DNA of 64,000 bases from Alnus glutinosa (taxonomy: Eukaryota > Streptophyta > Magnoliopsida > Fagales > Betulaceae). The position numbers were made by a program, and so were the translations under genes. This document shows positions 37,101 to 48,245 of this stretch, piece by piece. The notes beneath the pieces were generated by a model. The model was not told the origin of the DNA. It was given only the letters and a program-made list of their open reading frames with translations, and searched no databases. The DNA lies in NCBI RefSeq assembly GCF_958979055.1, contig NC_084888.1, positions 2,808,001 through 2,872,000 of the forward strand, given 5' to 3'. How positions within the stretch are numbered: position 1 is the first letter of the stretch; the number at the start of each line of letters is the position of its first letter.

Positions 37101-37715
37101 CAGCCCCCTTGACTGCAATGCTTAAGAAGAATTCGTATTCTTGGAGTGATTCAGCAAGGGCAGCTTTCAATGCTTTGAAGACTGCAGTAACTCAGGCACC
37201 TGTCTTGGCCTTGCCAAACTTTTCTAAACAATTCACTATTGAGTGTGATGCAAGTGGACTTGGTGTTGGGGCTGTATTGATGCAGGATAAACGTCTGATT
37301 GCCTATCTCAGTAAAGCTTTGAAAGGGAAGGCTCTTCACATGTCTACATATGAGAATGAGCTCTTTGCTTTAGTCACAGCCATTCAGAAGTGGCGTCCTT
37401 ATTTGTTAGGGCATTCATTTGTGGTAAAGACAGATCAGCAAAGTTTGAAGTTCTTGTTAGAACAAAAGATTGGCACCACTTTTCAGCAAAAGTGGCTCAC
37501 TAAGCTGCTCGGCTATGATTTTGTTGTTGAATACAAAAAAGGGGTCGAAAACCGAGTGGCTGATGCCTTATCACGGAGGGAGTCTTGGGAGCAGGATGTC
37601 TCCTTATTTCTGCTGTCCAGTCTTAGTGTTACGTGGGTGCAAGAGTTAAAGAATTGTTATAGTTCTGATGCTGACTTAAAACCATTGTGGGAAAAATGGT
37701 CTCTTCATGAGTTAG

Positions 37716-39459
37716 TGGTAGTCAACTCGACTACGTGGATTTTAAATTTATAAGTTTACCACTCGCAATAGTACGAATCGGTTGTACTATAGTAAGGGTG
37801 ATCGAACCACAGAGAAATATTGGTTGTTTTGCATAATAGGATATGAGAAGAGCGTATCTAACTTAATTTATCAACAAAAGTAAAAACAAAAGTTGTAGAA
37901 TTGAAGCTACAACGACAAGGTGAAAGAAATGCAAACGGAAATGAAATTAAATTAAAAGAAAACTTAGGGTGTTGATCATATCCAATCCTCAACCTATGCA
38001 ATGCTTAAAGTCTATATGAATCTTCCTAACATGCTTGATATGAGCGCGTAATGGGCGTCAACCATTACGACGACCTCGACATGAAAATACTTTCGTTAAG
38101 ACGTAATCATAAAGCACCTAGATTTACGTTAATCAACTCCACATAAAGATTAAACTATAATTGAAAACATTTTACTCTACCAAAGGTGTGGAGTGATTAA
38201 TGTGCCCTAGCTTACTACTCTATAACACATCCTAATAAGTATACACAATACACGAAAACCCTAATTAGGCCACAATGATAAGATATCTAGTTTCACACCA
38301 AATCATTCCATATAAAATTAAACTACAATTAAAAGACAATTAGACTACCAAAGGGATGAAATGATTGGTGTTCCCTAGCATACCCTATAAGGTAACTCTA
38401 ATGAGAAATCATACATCTGTCAAATAGCACCATTGAAAAAGACATCGTTCTTGTTTCCAAGAATGTTGGTTTTACTCAAGACTTCAAGGAAAACTCATAG
38501 ACAAGTTAAACTCTTTTTCATGAATAAATTTGATTGGAATCTTGATACCAAAACCTTTTAGCATGGGTTTTGATATTCCCTAGCCCTCAACAATCATCAA
38601 ACATCTAAAGAAAATCCTAAGAACATCAAGAACACTACATGATTTTGGATAGGACTTTTGATCAAACCCTAAGGACTAAATTAGCTAGACATGAATTGAA
38701 TCTAAGTTAAGCATGAATTTAAAGGAAAGCAGTAAAGAAACAAGAAAGAAACGAATTAAAAACAACTATATTAAACTTAAAGAAAATCGGATTACAAGAA
38801 AGAAAGAAAATGAAGAACAAGCTAAACTAGAACTTGAAATTAAAGAAAGGGGACAAGCTCTCTGGAACTAAGCCCAGAAATCGTGCACTAAAGGAAACTA
38901 AAAACGCAAGGAATTGAAGTGATACATCTGAGCAAATCCGAAATCTCAAAAGATGCATGTTTTAACCTACAACCCTAATCTCATATATATAGAGAATTGG
39001 ATTTACAAGAGATCATCAAGAGTGAATCCTACCCGCACAAACAGAGTTGGTCGGCGTCCATTTCTGTCCACAAAATCCAACTTTTAATTTGGATCGCACA
39101 AAGAATGAAAAGATCTGAAAATATCTGAACTTTCTGGAAGACACGAATTCGCTCGATCGAAATTATGTCGATCGATCGAGAAGTCGATCGATCGAATTTA
39201 TTGCTGTACAAATAATCGATCGATCGAAATGCCTTGGACAATTTTCCATTTTCTCAGGATCAGTTTCGAGCTCTGGAAATGACCAAAATACCCTTGATGT
39301 ATTTTCAGGTCTAATTCAAGTATTTTGAATTAGATTTCAACTAAGACCTGAAAATAAGAGAAAACACTAAAACATAACAAAACGTTATATATACAATACG
39401 AACTAGGTATAACAAATGCAAATTAAGGGGTCTTGAATTGAATAATTCAAGACTTATCA
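37716..39459. mobile_element. solo LTR nested in the gypsy pol region
   Basis: A 1,744-bp insert with TG and CA termini (TGGTAGTCAACTC to CAAGACTTATCA) between two copies of GTTAG (37711-37715 and 39460-39464). It has no coding capacity, so I read it as a solo LTR of a second family. A cluster of TCGATCGATCGA motifs lies at about 39155-39232. Confidence 0.7.
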
Positions 39460-41303
39460 GTTAGACACAAGGAAATACTCTGTTATGGGTGGACTTATTC
39501 TCTACAAGAACATAATAGTTTTGGGCCAATCTCCTGAATTGAAAACTCAAGTCTTAATGTTTTTCCATAGTGATCCTCTTGCTGGTCACTCGGGTTATGA
39601 AAGAACTCTTCAACGGGCTAAAAAAGACTTCTACTGGAAGGGTATGAGGAAAGACTTAAAAGCTTTCATTCGGTTATGCCCTACTTGCCAACAGAATAAA
39701 CATGACAATATGTCTCCTGCGGGTCTCCTTCAGCCGTTACCTATTCCTACAAGGGTGTGGTCTGATATTGCTATGGATTTTGTGGAAGGGCTGCCCCTAT
39801 CTCAGGGTAAGTCTGTTATCATGGTGGTGGTTGACCGGTTGTCTAAGTATGCTCACTTCACAGCCTTGGCTCATCCCTACACGGCAGCTTCTGTGGCTAA
39901 ACTCTTTATGTCTCAGATTTTTAAGCTCCACGGTATGCCCACATCTATAGTTTCTGATAGAGACCCGGTGTTTACTAGTTCTTTTTGGAGGGAATTTTTT
40001 CGTCTGCAGGGTACTTCACTCAAAATGAGTACAAGTTACCACCCGCAGACTGATGGCCAGCCGGAAATAGTTAACAAGTGTTTGGAAACTTATTTGAGAT
40101 GTTTTTCACAAGATAGACCAACTCAGTGGTCTTCATGGCTGCCTTGGGCGGAATATTGGTACAATACCAGTTGGCATGCTTCAATTAAACTTACTCCCTA
40201 TGAAGCAGTTTATGGGGTTCCTCCACCAAGGTTGCTTTCTTATGTTCCGGGGACGACTCAAGTTGATGCAGTTGAGGAAGTCCTTCGCACTAGACAGCAG
40301 ATTTTAACTCTGCTTCAGCATAATCTGCAACATGCACAACAGAGAATGAAGAGGTATTCTGACTTGAAACGCACTGAGCGTTCCTTTGAAGTGGGTCAGA
40401 TGGTCTACCTGCGGTTACAGCCTTATAAGCAGTCTTCAGTTGCTGCTCGTCGGAACCTCAAGTTATCGCCTCGTTTTTACGGGCCTTTCTCCATTATTCG
40501 GAAGATCGGGGCTGTAGCTTATGAGTTAGATTTGCCTCCTACCTCTCGGATTCATCCTGTTTTCCATGTTTCCCAGCTTAAGCTCAAGCTGGGATCTTCT
40601 TCTTCAGTGTTGCCTAAACTACCTCCGATTGATTCTCATGGGGTTTTTTCGCCTGAGCCCGTGGAGGTATTGAGTCGTCGAGCTCGGCCTCGGAACAATA
40701 GGCCCTTTATTGAGCTTTTGGTCCGGTGGGATGGTCAATCCAAGGATGATGCTACATGGGAATCCTATTATCGTTTGAAGGATACTTTTCCACACCTTGT
40801 GGGCAAGGTGTTTTAAAGAAGGGAGTAGTGTCACGCGTGCATTATTCTACGGCTAGTTGGGAAGTGAAGTTGTTGGTGCGAAGGCTTGTGAAGGGAGCTT
40901 AATGGCAGCACACGTGGAGTCTATTAGTTGGTGGAGTGGATTACGCTAATGGCAGCTGTAATCCGGTTGAGTTTAGTTACGCACGTGTTAAGAATTGTTA
41001 GTTAGTTTAACCGTATTCTAGTAGTTGTTGTAAGTAATTGAAAGAAGCTTTATAAGCTGTAGTTAGCGTTTGTAATTGATATCTTGGATCATTGTTGTTC
41101 ATTGAACAAAGGAGATTTGCACTCTCAAACGTGCCTGGAGAGTAGCCTCTCGAATTTGGCTGATTCTATAAAATTTCAGAAGTTCATTCTTTTCTTCCTT
41201 AATTCTTCTTCTTTTTTACATTTTATACACTGATTTTTCATAACAGTTGAAGACAACTGTTACAAAATTGCCTCCAAATTTTTAAAATTTTCCTTAAATT
41301 TTA

Positions 41304-41700
41304 GGGGTAATTACCTTTTCCCCCCATGAACTACCAAAAAATGCGCGATGCCCCCATGAACTACCAACTCGACCAAAATAGAGCATTCAACTACCAAAGA
41401 TAACCATTTTCCCCCCTTCCGTCAGTCACACGCCGTTTTACCCTCATTTTCTTCCTCTTTTCCCCCTATGAACTACCATCATCTTCCTCTTTTTCCCCCA
41501 TGAATTACCATCATCTTCCAACATGCCCCCATATAAAACGGCACATGACCCGTTGACCGTTTGTTTTAACCCCTTTGACTGGCGGAAGGGGGGAAAATGG
41601 TTGTCTTTGGTAGTTGAATGCTCTATTTTGGTCGAGTTGGTAGTTCATGGGGGCATTGCGCATTTTTTGGTAGTTCATGGGGGAAAAAGGTAATTACGCC
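41304..41700. mobile_element. Mutator-like MITE with long terminal inverted repeats
   Basis: The ends (GGGGTAATTACC, CATGAACTACCAAAAAATGC and the inverse at the right) pair over about 100 bp. Flanks TAAATTTTA (41295-41303) and TTAATTTTA (41701-41709) form a 9-bp duplication with one mismatch. It has no coding content. Confidence 0.75.
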
Positions 41701-42560
41701 TTAATTTTATGATTTTTTTATGAAATGTGCCTTCAAAACTAAATTTTTACCCCCATACTTTTATATTTTAAAATTTTGTCCCCCTACCTTTAAATGTCTG
41801 GTTCCGCCCCTGGAAATAGGCATACATAAATATTTGATATAACTTACCTGTTGGTCATTATTCTTTTCGCTTGTATCTAATGTACCCTCGGTACCACTTT
41901 CAACACTATTAACCAGGAGGGAAGATAAAAAAGGGGGAAGCAAATTTCTGGTCAGAATGTCGCAGTGATTAAAAACAAAAAACTTGATTTTAACCCAATG
42001 AGAAATTGATGCAAAAAAAAAAAAAAAAAAAAAAAGTCAAAAGAAGATCCAAAACTACACCAAGGTTGCAGAACCTTTGTGAAGTGTCATCATTTCCTGA
42101 ACCTAAAGCTGCTTTCGCACTCTATTCAGCCTTACATGAACTTCCAGAAGTCCCCTTGGATTTTTTAGCAGACGCTCGGTCCCTTCCACAAGGACCCTTT
42201 CCTTCCAACTCTGCATTGATCTGTATTGGGTTTGGAGTCTACAGATAGAAGATATAGTGAACAAACTTAGCTGACAAATTCATAAACTTCTCAGTATTTA
42301 ACAACAGAAAGGGTGTGCTTGTGTCACACGTGTGGGCACATGCGTTTGTATTGTGAAAAAAAAAATAGTGTAAGGAAAATATAAGTGACTAGGATTACCG
42401 TGATCATATTAGGATGAGCATAAACTCCCCATGGAGGATATAAACCAGGGTATGGAACTGGCGTCCCATACGGTGGGATCAACGGATGCTGAAAAATTGC
42501 CAACAAGAAAGAAAATAAGAACCTTATATCCTGTAGAGAATGAATGCCCTGACGACCTAC

Positions 42561-45500
42561 TGTAAGAATAAGGCTTGATAATCTGTTTGGTTGCTTGAAC
42601 CAGAACAGAGAGTTTGTATGTATATATATAGCCAAGTTGGCTTCTAGCATTTGTACAAAGGTCTTTACAAGAGCTGAGAGATGTTACTACAAGAAGTTAA
42701 GGATCAAGGGGATCAACATGATCCGTAAAAAGAGAAAACTAAAGCAGGAAACATGGAAGGAAAAGGGGGGCTGCTATGCAGGAAACATGGAAGGAAAAGG
42801 GGGCTGCTGTATGCAGGAAACATGGACACATGTTTCCTTGCTGTCACATGTGGGGCTGCTATGCAGGAAACATGGAAGGAAAAGGGGGCTGCTGTATGCA
42901 GGAAACATGGACACATGTTTCCTTGCTGTCACATGTGCTTTGTTGACTTAAGGGTCTGAATTCACTTTAACACCCCCCTGCAAACTGAGAGGGGGTGGAG
43001 CAACTCTCAGTTTGTCACGGAGAAGGCAGAACCGAACGGCAGTATGCCCTTTGGTGAAGAGATCGGCAATTTGATCCAAAGTGGAGATATATTGAATTTG
43101 AATATCTCGATTTGTAACCTTTTCCCGGATGAAGTGGAAGTCTACTTCTATGTGTTTAGTTCGAGCATGGAAGACAGGATTGGAGGCAAGTGCAATAGCC
43201 CCGGCATTGTCACACCACAAAGTGGGAGGAGAAGGGAGTGAGATGCGCAACTCACGAAGAAGCATGCGAAGCCAGAACAAATCTGCAACGACAAGAGACA
43301 TAGAGCGGTATTCGGCCTCGGTGCTTGACCGAGAGACAACATGCTGTTTCTTGGCAGACCAAGAAACCAGATTTGAGCCGAGGAAGATGCAAAACCCCGT
43401 AGTGGAGCGTCTGTCGTCAGGGTTACCAGCCCAATCTGAGTCACAAAAGGCATTGAGAGAGACTTTGCCTTTGCTGTAATACAAGCCACTATCAACTGAC
43501 CCTTTAAGATACCGTAACACTCTCTTGGCTGCAGTCCAATGAGTTGTGGTCGGATTGTGCATGTGTTGACACAACTGGTTTACTGAGTATGCAAGATCAG
43601 GTCTAGTGAGTGTAAGATACTGCAAAGCACCAACTACATGCCGGAATGTCGTGGGATCCGAAAGAGCCTCACCATCGAACTTGGACATTTTAGAACCTGC
43701 AATGCATGGAGCACGATAGGGCTTGGAATCGGCCATGTTAACTCGTTGGAGGAGATCAATTGCATACTTGGACTGGCGTAGGTGAAGACCCTCTGAGTTT
43801 CGGACTGCTTGTATGCCAAGGAAGTAACTGAGGTCACCTAAATCTTTTATGGCAAAGTCAGATTGCAGTTTGTCAATAAGCAGAGTAATAGTGGCAGGAT
43901 GGTTTCCTGTGATGATGATGTCATCTACATAGATCAACAGGAAAATATGAATTGAACCAGCATGATAAATGAATAAGGAATAATCCACATGAGATTCAAT
44001 AAATCCATGCTCTAACAAGGCAGTAGATAACCTCTTGAACCAGGCTCTTGGTGCCTGTTTTAGTCCATAAATGGACTTATGCAACTTGCATACATGATTG
44101 GGAAAAGAAGGATCCACAAATCCTTGAGGTTGTTCCATGTACACCTCCTCTTCTAACACTCCATGAAGAAAAGCATTAGATACATCAAGTTGCCTCAATT
44201 GCCAATCAAATTGCACAGCCAAAGCAAGGAGTAACCGGATTGTAGCTGGCTTGATTACCGGGCTAAAGGTTTCATGGTAGTCAATTCCACTCTTTTGTTC
44301 AAAACCTTTGGCTACTAATCGTGCCTTAAATCTGTCCACACTGCCATCAGATTTTTGCTTCACCTTGAAGACCCATTTGTTTCTTACAACATTGTGGTGC
44401 AAGGGACGTGAGCACAAGGTCCAGGTTTGATTGGAAAGCAGGGCATTGTACTCGTGTGTCATAGCTTCAATCCACTCGGGTTTGGTGGAAGCTTGTTTAA
44501 AAGTGGAAGGTTCAAGGGGTGACAGTGCTGAGAGAAAGGTTGAAAGAGGGTATCGTGAAACTTGGTACATTTTGAAGTCAGGGAACAGTTTAGGTTTGAG
44601 AGTGCCGGTTTGGGATCTAGTAACCACATGGTTTGGTTGAGTGGGAACAGCAGCAGGGGAAGAGGAATTTGGTTGAGGAGATGAGAGTACAGTACTGTCA
44701 GAATCAGTTATAGAGTCTGCAGGGAAATGAGAGACTGTGCAAGGTAGTTGCTGTGATGGGCAAGAGGAGTGTGAATCAATTTGATGGTCTGCTGATTGAG
44801 ATTGTTGAGTTGATGGGGTTTGAGAGTTTATTTGTGAGTTGAGACAAGATTCTGAATTTTGAGGAGTGGATGAGATAGTGAGCAAAGGGATAAGAGAAGT
44901 ACCTGGAGAGGCCGTGAGCTTGCAGGGACTTTGTGAGAGAGTTGTATCCTTGGCAGGAAACCTGGATTCATCAAAAACCACATGGCGAGAGATGTATACT
45001 TTCTGAGATTGAGGATCAAAGCAACGATAACCACGTTGGTTAGCACAATAACCTATGAAGATGCATGGTTTGCTACGAAATGAGAGTTTGTGAGTTGTAT
45101 ACGGTCTCAAGAGAGGAAAACAAAGACATCCAAAGGATTTGAGAGCAGAATACTTGGGAGGTGTACCAAAGAGTTTGGAGAATGGAGATGCATTTTTCAA
45201 CACTGGAGTTGGCAACCTGTTTATTAAGTAGACACTTGTTAAGAATGAATCAACCCAATGTTTTGATGGTAAACCTGATTGGGCTAGGAGAGTGAGGCCA
45301 AGTTCCACAATGTGTCTATGCTTCCTTTCGGCTATTCCATTTTGCTGTGAAGTGTGGGGGCAAGTCAATCTGTGGAAGATGCCATTTTGACTGAGATAAA
45401 GTTTGAATTGGTTGGATGTGTATTCACCTCCGTTATCACTTTGAAACTGTTTAATGGGAGTGTTAAACTGCTTTTCCACAAGAGCTTTGAATTTAAGGAA

Positions 45501-47792
45501 GCATTGATAAACATCACTTTTATTAAACATGGGATACAACCAAGTAAATCGGCTGTAATCATCAACGAAGATGACATAGAACTTGCAGCCAGTGAGAGAT
45601 GGAATGGGAGAAGTCCAAACATCTGAGTGTACAAGTTCTAGGGGTACAAAAGTCTGCCTAGATGACTCACAAAAGGGTAGTTGCTTGGACTTGCCAAGCT
45701 GACACGACTCACAAATCCTAAGTTTGTCAACCGAACCAGCCAAGGGAAGGTGTTGGTGACTCAAAAGATGCTGGAAGACAGCAATGGAGGGATGTCCAAG
45801 TCTCTGGTGCCATACCATATCAGTGGTCTTGACTCCTAGGAGAGCTGCAAATCCCTTCAGTTTATTTTGAGAGATGCGGTGTAGAGGAATGGGGTACAAC
45901 CCGTTCTCACTGGGTCCCTGGAGCAGAACGGTTCCCGTCAGTGTGTCCTTGACAGTAAAAGAGGAGCCAGTGAGTTCAAACATGCAATGATTGTCAATGC
46001 AGAATTTGTTGATAGATAACAAGTTAGCCGAAGCAGAGGGACAGAGAAGAATGTCTTTGAGTAGAAATTTAGATGAGAAATTTGCAAGATTAGAGTTAAC
46101 TAGAGTTGAGCCAGTGGCTGTGATATTCAAACCTGTACCATTCCCCACTCCCACGGTTTCATTTCCTTCAAAAAGAACAGGATTGTTGATGGTATTTGGA
46201 TCGGCAGTGATGTGAGTGTTGGCTCCTGAGTCTGCAAGCCAATCTTGAGTTCCAAGTTCAGCATTGGTCTGAACCATCATTGCTGCAAGTTGCGTTGGAG
46301 GATGCCTGCCTTGGTAGGCATAATCCATTCTGTGGTAACAATCCAATGCACTATGATTTGGTTTTCCACAAATTTGACAGAAAGTGCGGGTACCTTGCTG
46401 AGTGGTGAACTGAGAACCTCCTGGTCTAGGTCCAAAGTTGCCTTGATGTGAGTTGGTGTTGTTGCTGACATGTGGTGAAAACTTGGGTGAAGGATGGCTT
46501 CTGGGAGTGAATTTAGGCTTCCTGTTGGAGGGAACAAATGGTGTTCGGACAAATGGTGTTCGAGTGCTGTTGGGGTGAGCCGTGTGAAAACTGGTATTTG
46601 GTGATTTGTTGGTGTAGAGAGCAAATGATCCTGTTTCTGGGGTGATGGAGTGTTGTTGTTGGTTTTCTAGCAAAATTTCATGACTTAGTATTTCAGCCTG
46701 AAAATCTAAGAAACTCATTTCTTTGTCACGGCAGGAAAAGTTAAAGATGGTAACAAAAGAATTAAAGGCAGGATTTAAACCACTTGTGATGAATGAGATG
46801 AGGTCATCATCATCCACAGGTTTTCCCCCGGCAGCCAGTTGGTCTGCCCACTTCTTTGCTGTATTGAGATACTCAGTGCAGGTTTTGCTTCCCTGCTGCA
46901 AGTTTTGGAGCTGCCTCTTGAGGTGTGAGATGCGGGACTTTGATTGAGAAGCAAACCGGGTAGCTAGAGTAGTCCAAGCTGAGTGGGAGGTGTTTAGCCC
47001 GTACATGGAGGACACCAAAGATGGTGTTAACGAGCATATGATCCAGTTGAGAAGTTGCTGGTCTCTTTTCTGCCATAAGACATAGGCAGGATTCGGCTGC
47101 TGTTCTTGAGTGTTAGCATTGGTCAGTGTTTTTGGTGGACAAGGCTCAGAGCCATCTACTATCCCCAAAAGATCATTGCACCGAAGGATGGGCAGAAATT
47201 GAGACACCCAATCAAGGTAGTTGGGGCCATCAAGCTTGACAATGTTGAGAGATGTTGAGTTAGGTAAGGTAAATGCTAATGCAGTAGATTCAGGGGAAGG
47301 AATGGTGGTGGTTGAAGAAGAGGAGTCTGCGGAAGAAGTGGCCATGGAAGAGCGTTGGCTTGTTAAATGCTCTGATACCATGTAAGAATAAGGCTTGATA
47401 ATCTGTTTGGTTGCTTGAACCAGAACAGAGAGTTTGTATGTATATATATAGCCAAGTTGGCTTCTAGCATTTGTACAAAGGTCTTTACAAGAGCTGAGAG
47501 ATGTTACTACAAGAAGTTAAGGATCAAGGGGATCAACATGATCCGTAAAAAGAGAAAACTAAAGCAGGAAACATGGAAGGAAAAGGGGGGCTGCTATGCA
47601 GGAAACATGGAAGGAAAAGGGGGCTGCTGTATGCAGGAAACATGGACACATGTTTCCTTGCTGTCACATGTGGGGCTGCTATGCAGGAAACATGGAAGGA
47701 AAAGGGGGCTGCTGTATGCAGGAAACATGGACACATGTTTCCTTGCTGTCACATGTGCTTTGTTGACTTAAGGGTCTGAATTCACTTTAACA
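42561..47792 (-). mobile_element. Ty1/copia retrotransposon, looks whole and young
   Basis: Two 412-bp LTRs (42561-42972 and 47381-47792) with TG/CA ends that I could not tell apart by eye, and a CCTAC target duplication on both sides. The primer-binding site TGGTATCAGAGC lies just inside the right LTR (47380-47369) and a G-rich purine tract inside the left. One long reading frame (about 47345 to 42948) carries gag with a CX2CX4HX4C zinc knuckle (CQICGKPNHSALDC). Aspartic protease (WLADSGANTHIT), integrase, reverse transcriptase (YVDDIIITG) and RNase H follow, in the copia order. Lineage perhaps Ale/Retrofit, uncertain. It sits in intron 3 of unit 2. The LTRs contain repeats built on CAGGAAACATGG. 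Confidence 0.95.
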
Positions 47793-48245
47793 CCTACATG
47801 ATCCAAAAAAGGGATATATTCACCTGGCTTCCCCATAGATAGGGGCGGGGAGTTGGAGAAGCAACCGTTGAGGCAAAAAACGGAGGTGGCACAGCTCCAA
47901 GACCATAATAAGCCAAAACAAGAAGCTCGTCTATAAGCTGCTATCACTGACTATCCTTATATTCAAATTAATGTATATAAAGACAAAAGGCGATTAAAAA
48001 AATTCATAAAGTCAAAGCAATTAAAAAAACTAAACATATTCTCATCACAAACCTGCATAGAGCTCGACCAATCCTGATAAGGTGTTCTTGGTATTTCCTG
48101 TAAATACAAATGAGAATGCTTTACAACCAAAAAAGAAAAGAAAAGTAAAAAAAGAAAATGAGGGTTAAGAGGAAGACGAGGATACTTGAGCTGAAGAAGC
48201 TGGTTTGGAAGGCTTAGGAGGTGTGCTCTCTTCCCCTGTCCCCAT

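Larger units (their letters stand above)
33403..41264 (+). mobile_element. Ty3/gypsy LTR retrotransposon (chromovirus-like), broken fossil
   Basis: LTRs lie at 33403-34452 (enlarged by an inserted Cassandra) and 40829-41264 (436 bp), with TG/CA ends and near-matching 5-bp flanks AAATC and AAATT. A primer-binding site TGGTATCAGAGC complementary to initiator tRNA-Met lies at 34455. In order there are a gag region, aspartic protease ([12 protein letters not shown]), reverse transcriptase (FFDDILVYS), RNase H ([13 protein letters not shown]), integrase with its zinc finger and a chromodomain-like end (LLVRWDGQ). Short LTRs and the chromodomain suggest a Reina-like chromovirus. It is broken: two element insertions and about two small breaks. 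The LTRs differ at roughly half a dozen places, so it is fairly young. Confidence 0.9.
33356..41812. mobile_element. hAT-like non-autonomous element carrying nested insertions
   Basis: Termini CAGGGGCAGAA (33356 on) and TTCCGCCCCTG (to 41812) are inverted repeats. They are flanked by GACATAGG (33348-33355) and GAAATAGG (41813-41820), an 8-bp duplication with one mismatch, as hAT elements make. Unit 1 shows the uninterrupted site at about 24550. Its own sequence is only about 190 bp; the rest is a Ty3/gypsy element (33403-41264) and a Mutator-like MITE (41304-41700). Confidence 0.7.
29400..48245 (-). pseudogene. second tandem copy of the GBF1-FAR1 chimeric gene, decayed and interrupted
   Basis: Homologous to 18073-25790 throughout. 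GBF1-type exons 1-2 lie at 48245-48186 and 48097-48053, exon 3 near 47826-47915, exon 4 at 42488-42399, exons 5-6 near 42241-41855, exons 7-8 near 33190-32835 and linker exon 9 near 32655-32610. The FAR1/FRS exon runs from about 32440 to 30015, and exons 11-13 are near 29895-29839, 29694-29611 and 29429-29400. Damage in the host sequence includes loss of the AG acceptor before exon 3 (TTTTGG instead of TTTAGG), a one-base loss in exon 9, a shift at the end of exon 8, and stops in the FAR1 exon. A truncated LINE lies in that exon, and large elements occupy introns 3 and 6. Oddly, the last three exons are better kept here than in unit 1. Confidence 0.85.

Noticed and set aside
42595-42959. 118-codon plus frame repeated exactly at 47415-47771
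   Set aside because: It is LTR sequence of the Copia element read on the wrong strand; the duplication reflects the two LTRs.
43044-46947. several plus-strand frames of 65-116 codons
   Set aside because: Antisense shadows of the Copia reading frame.
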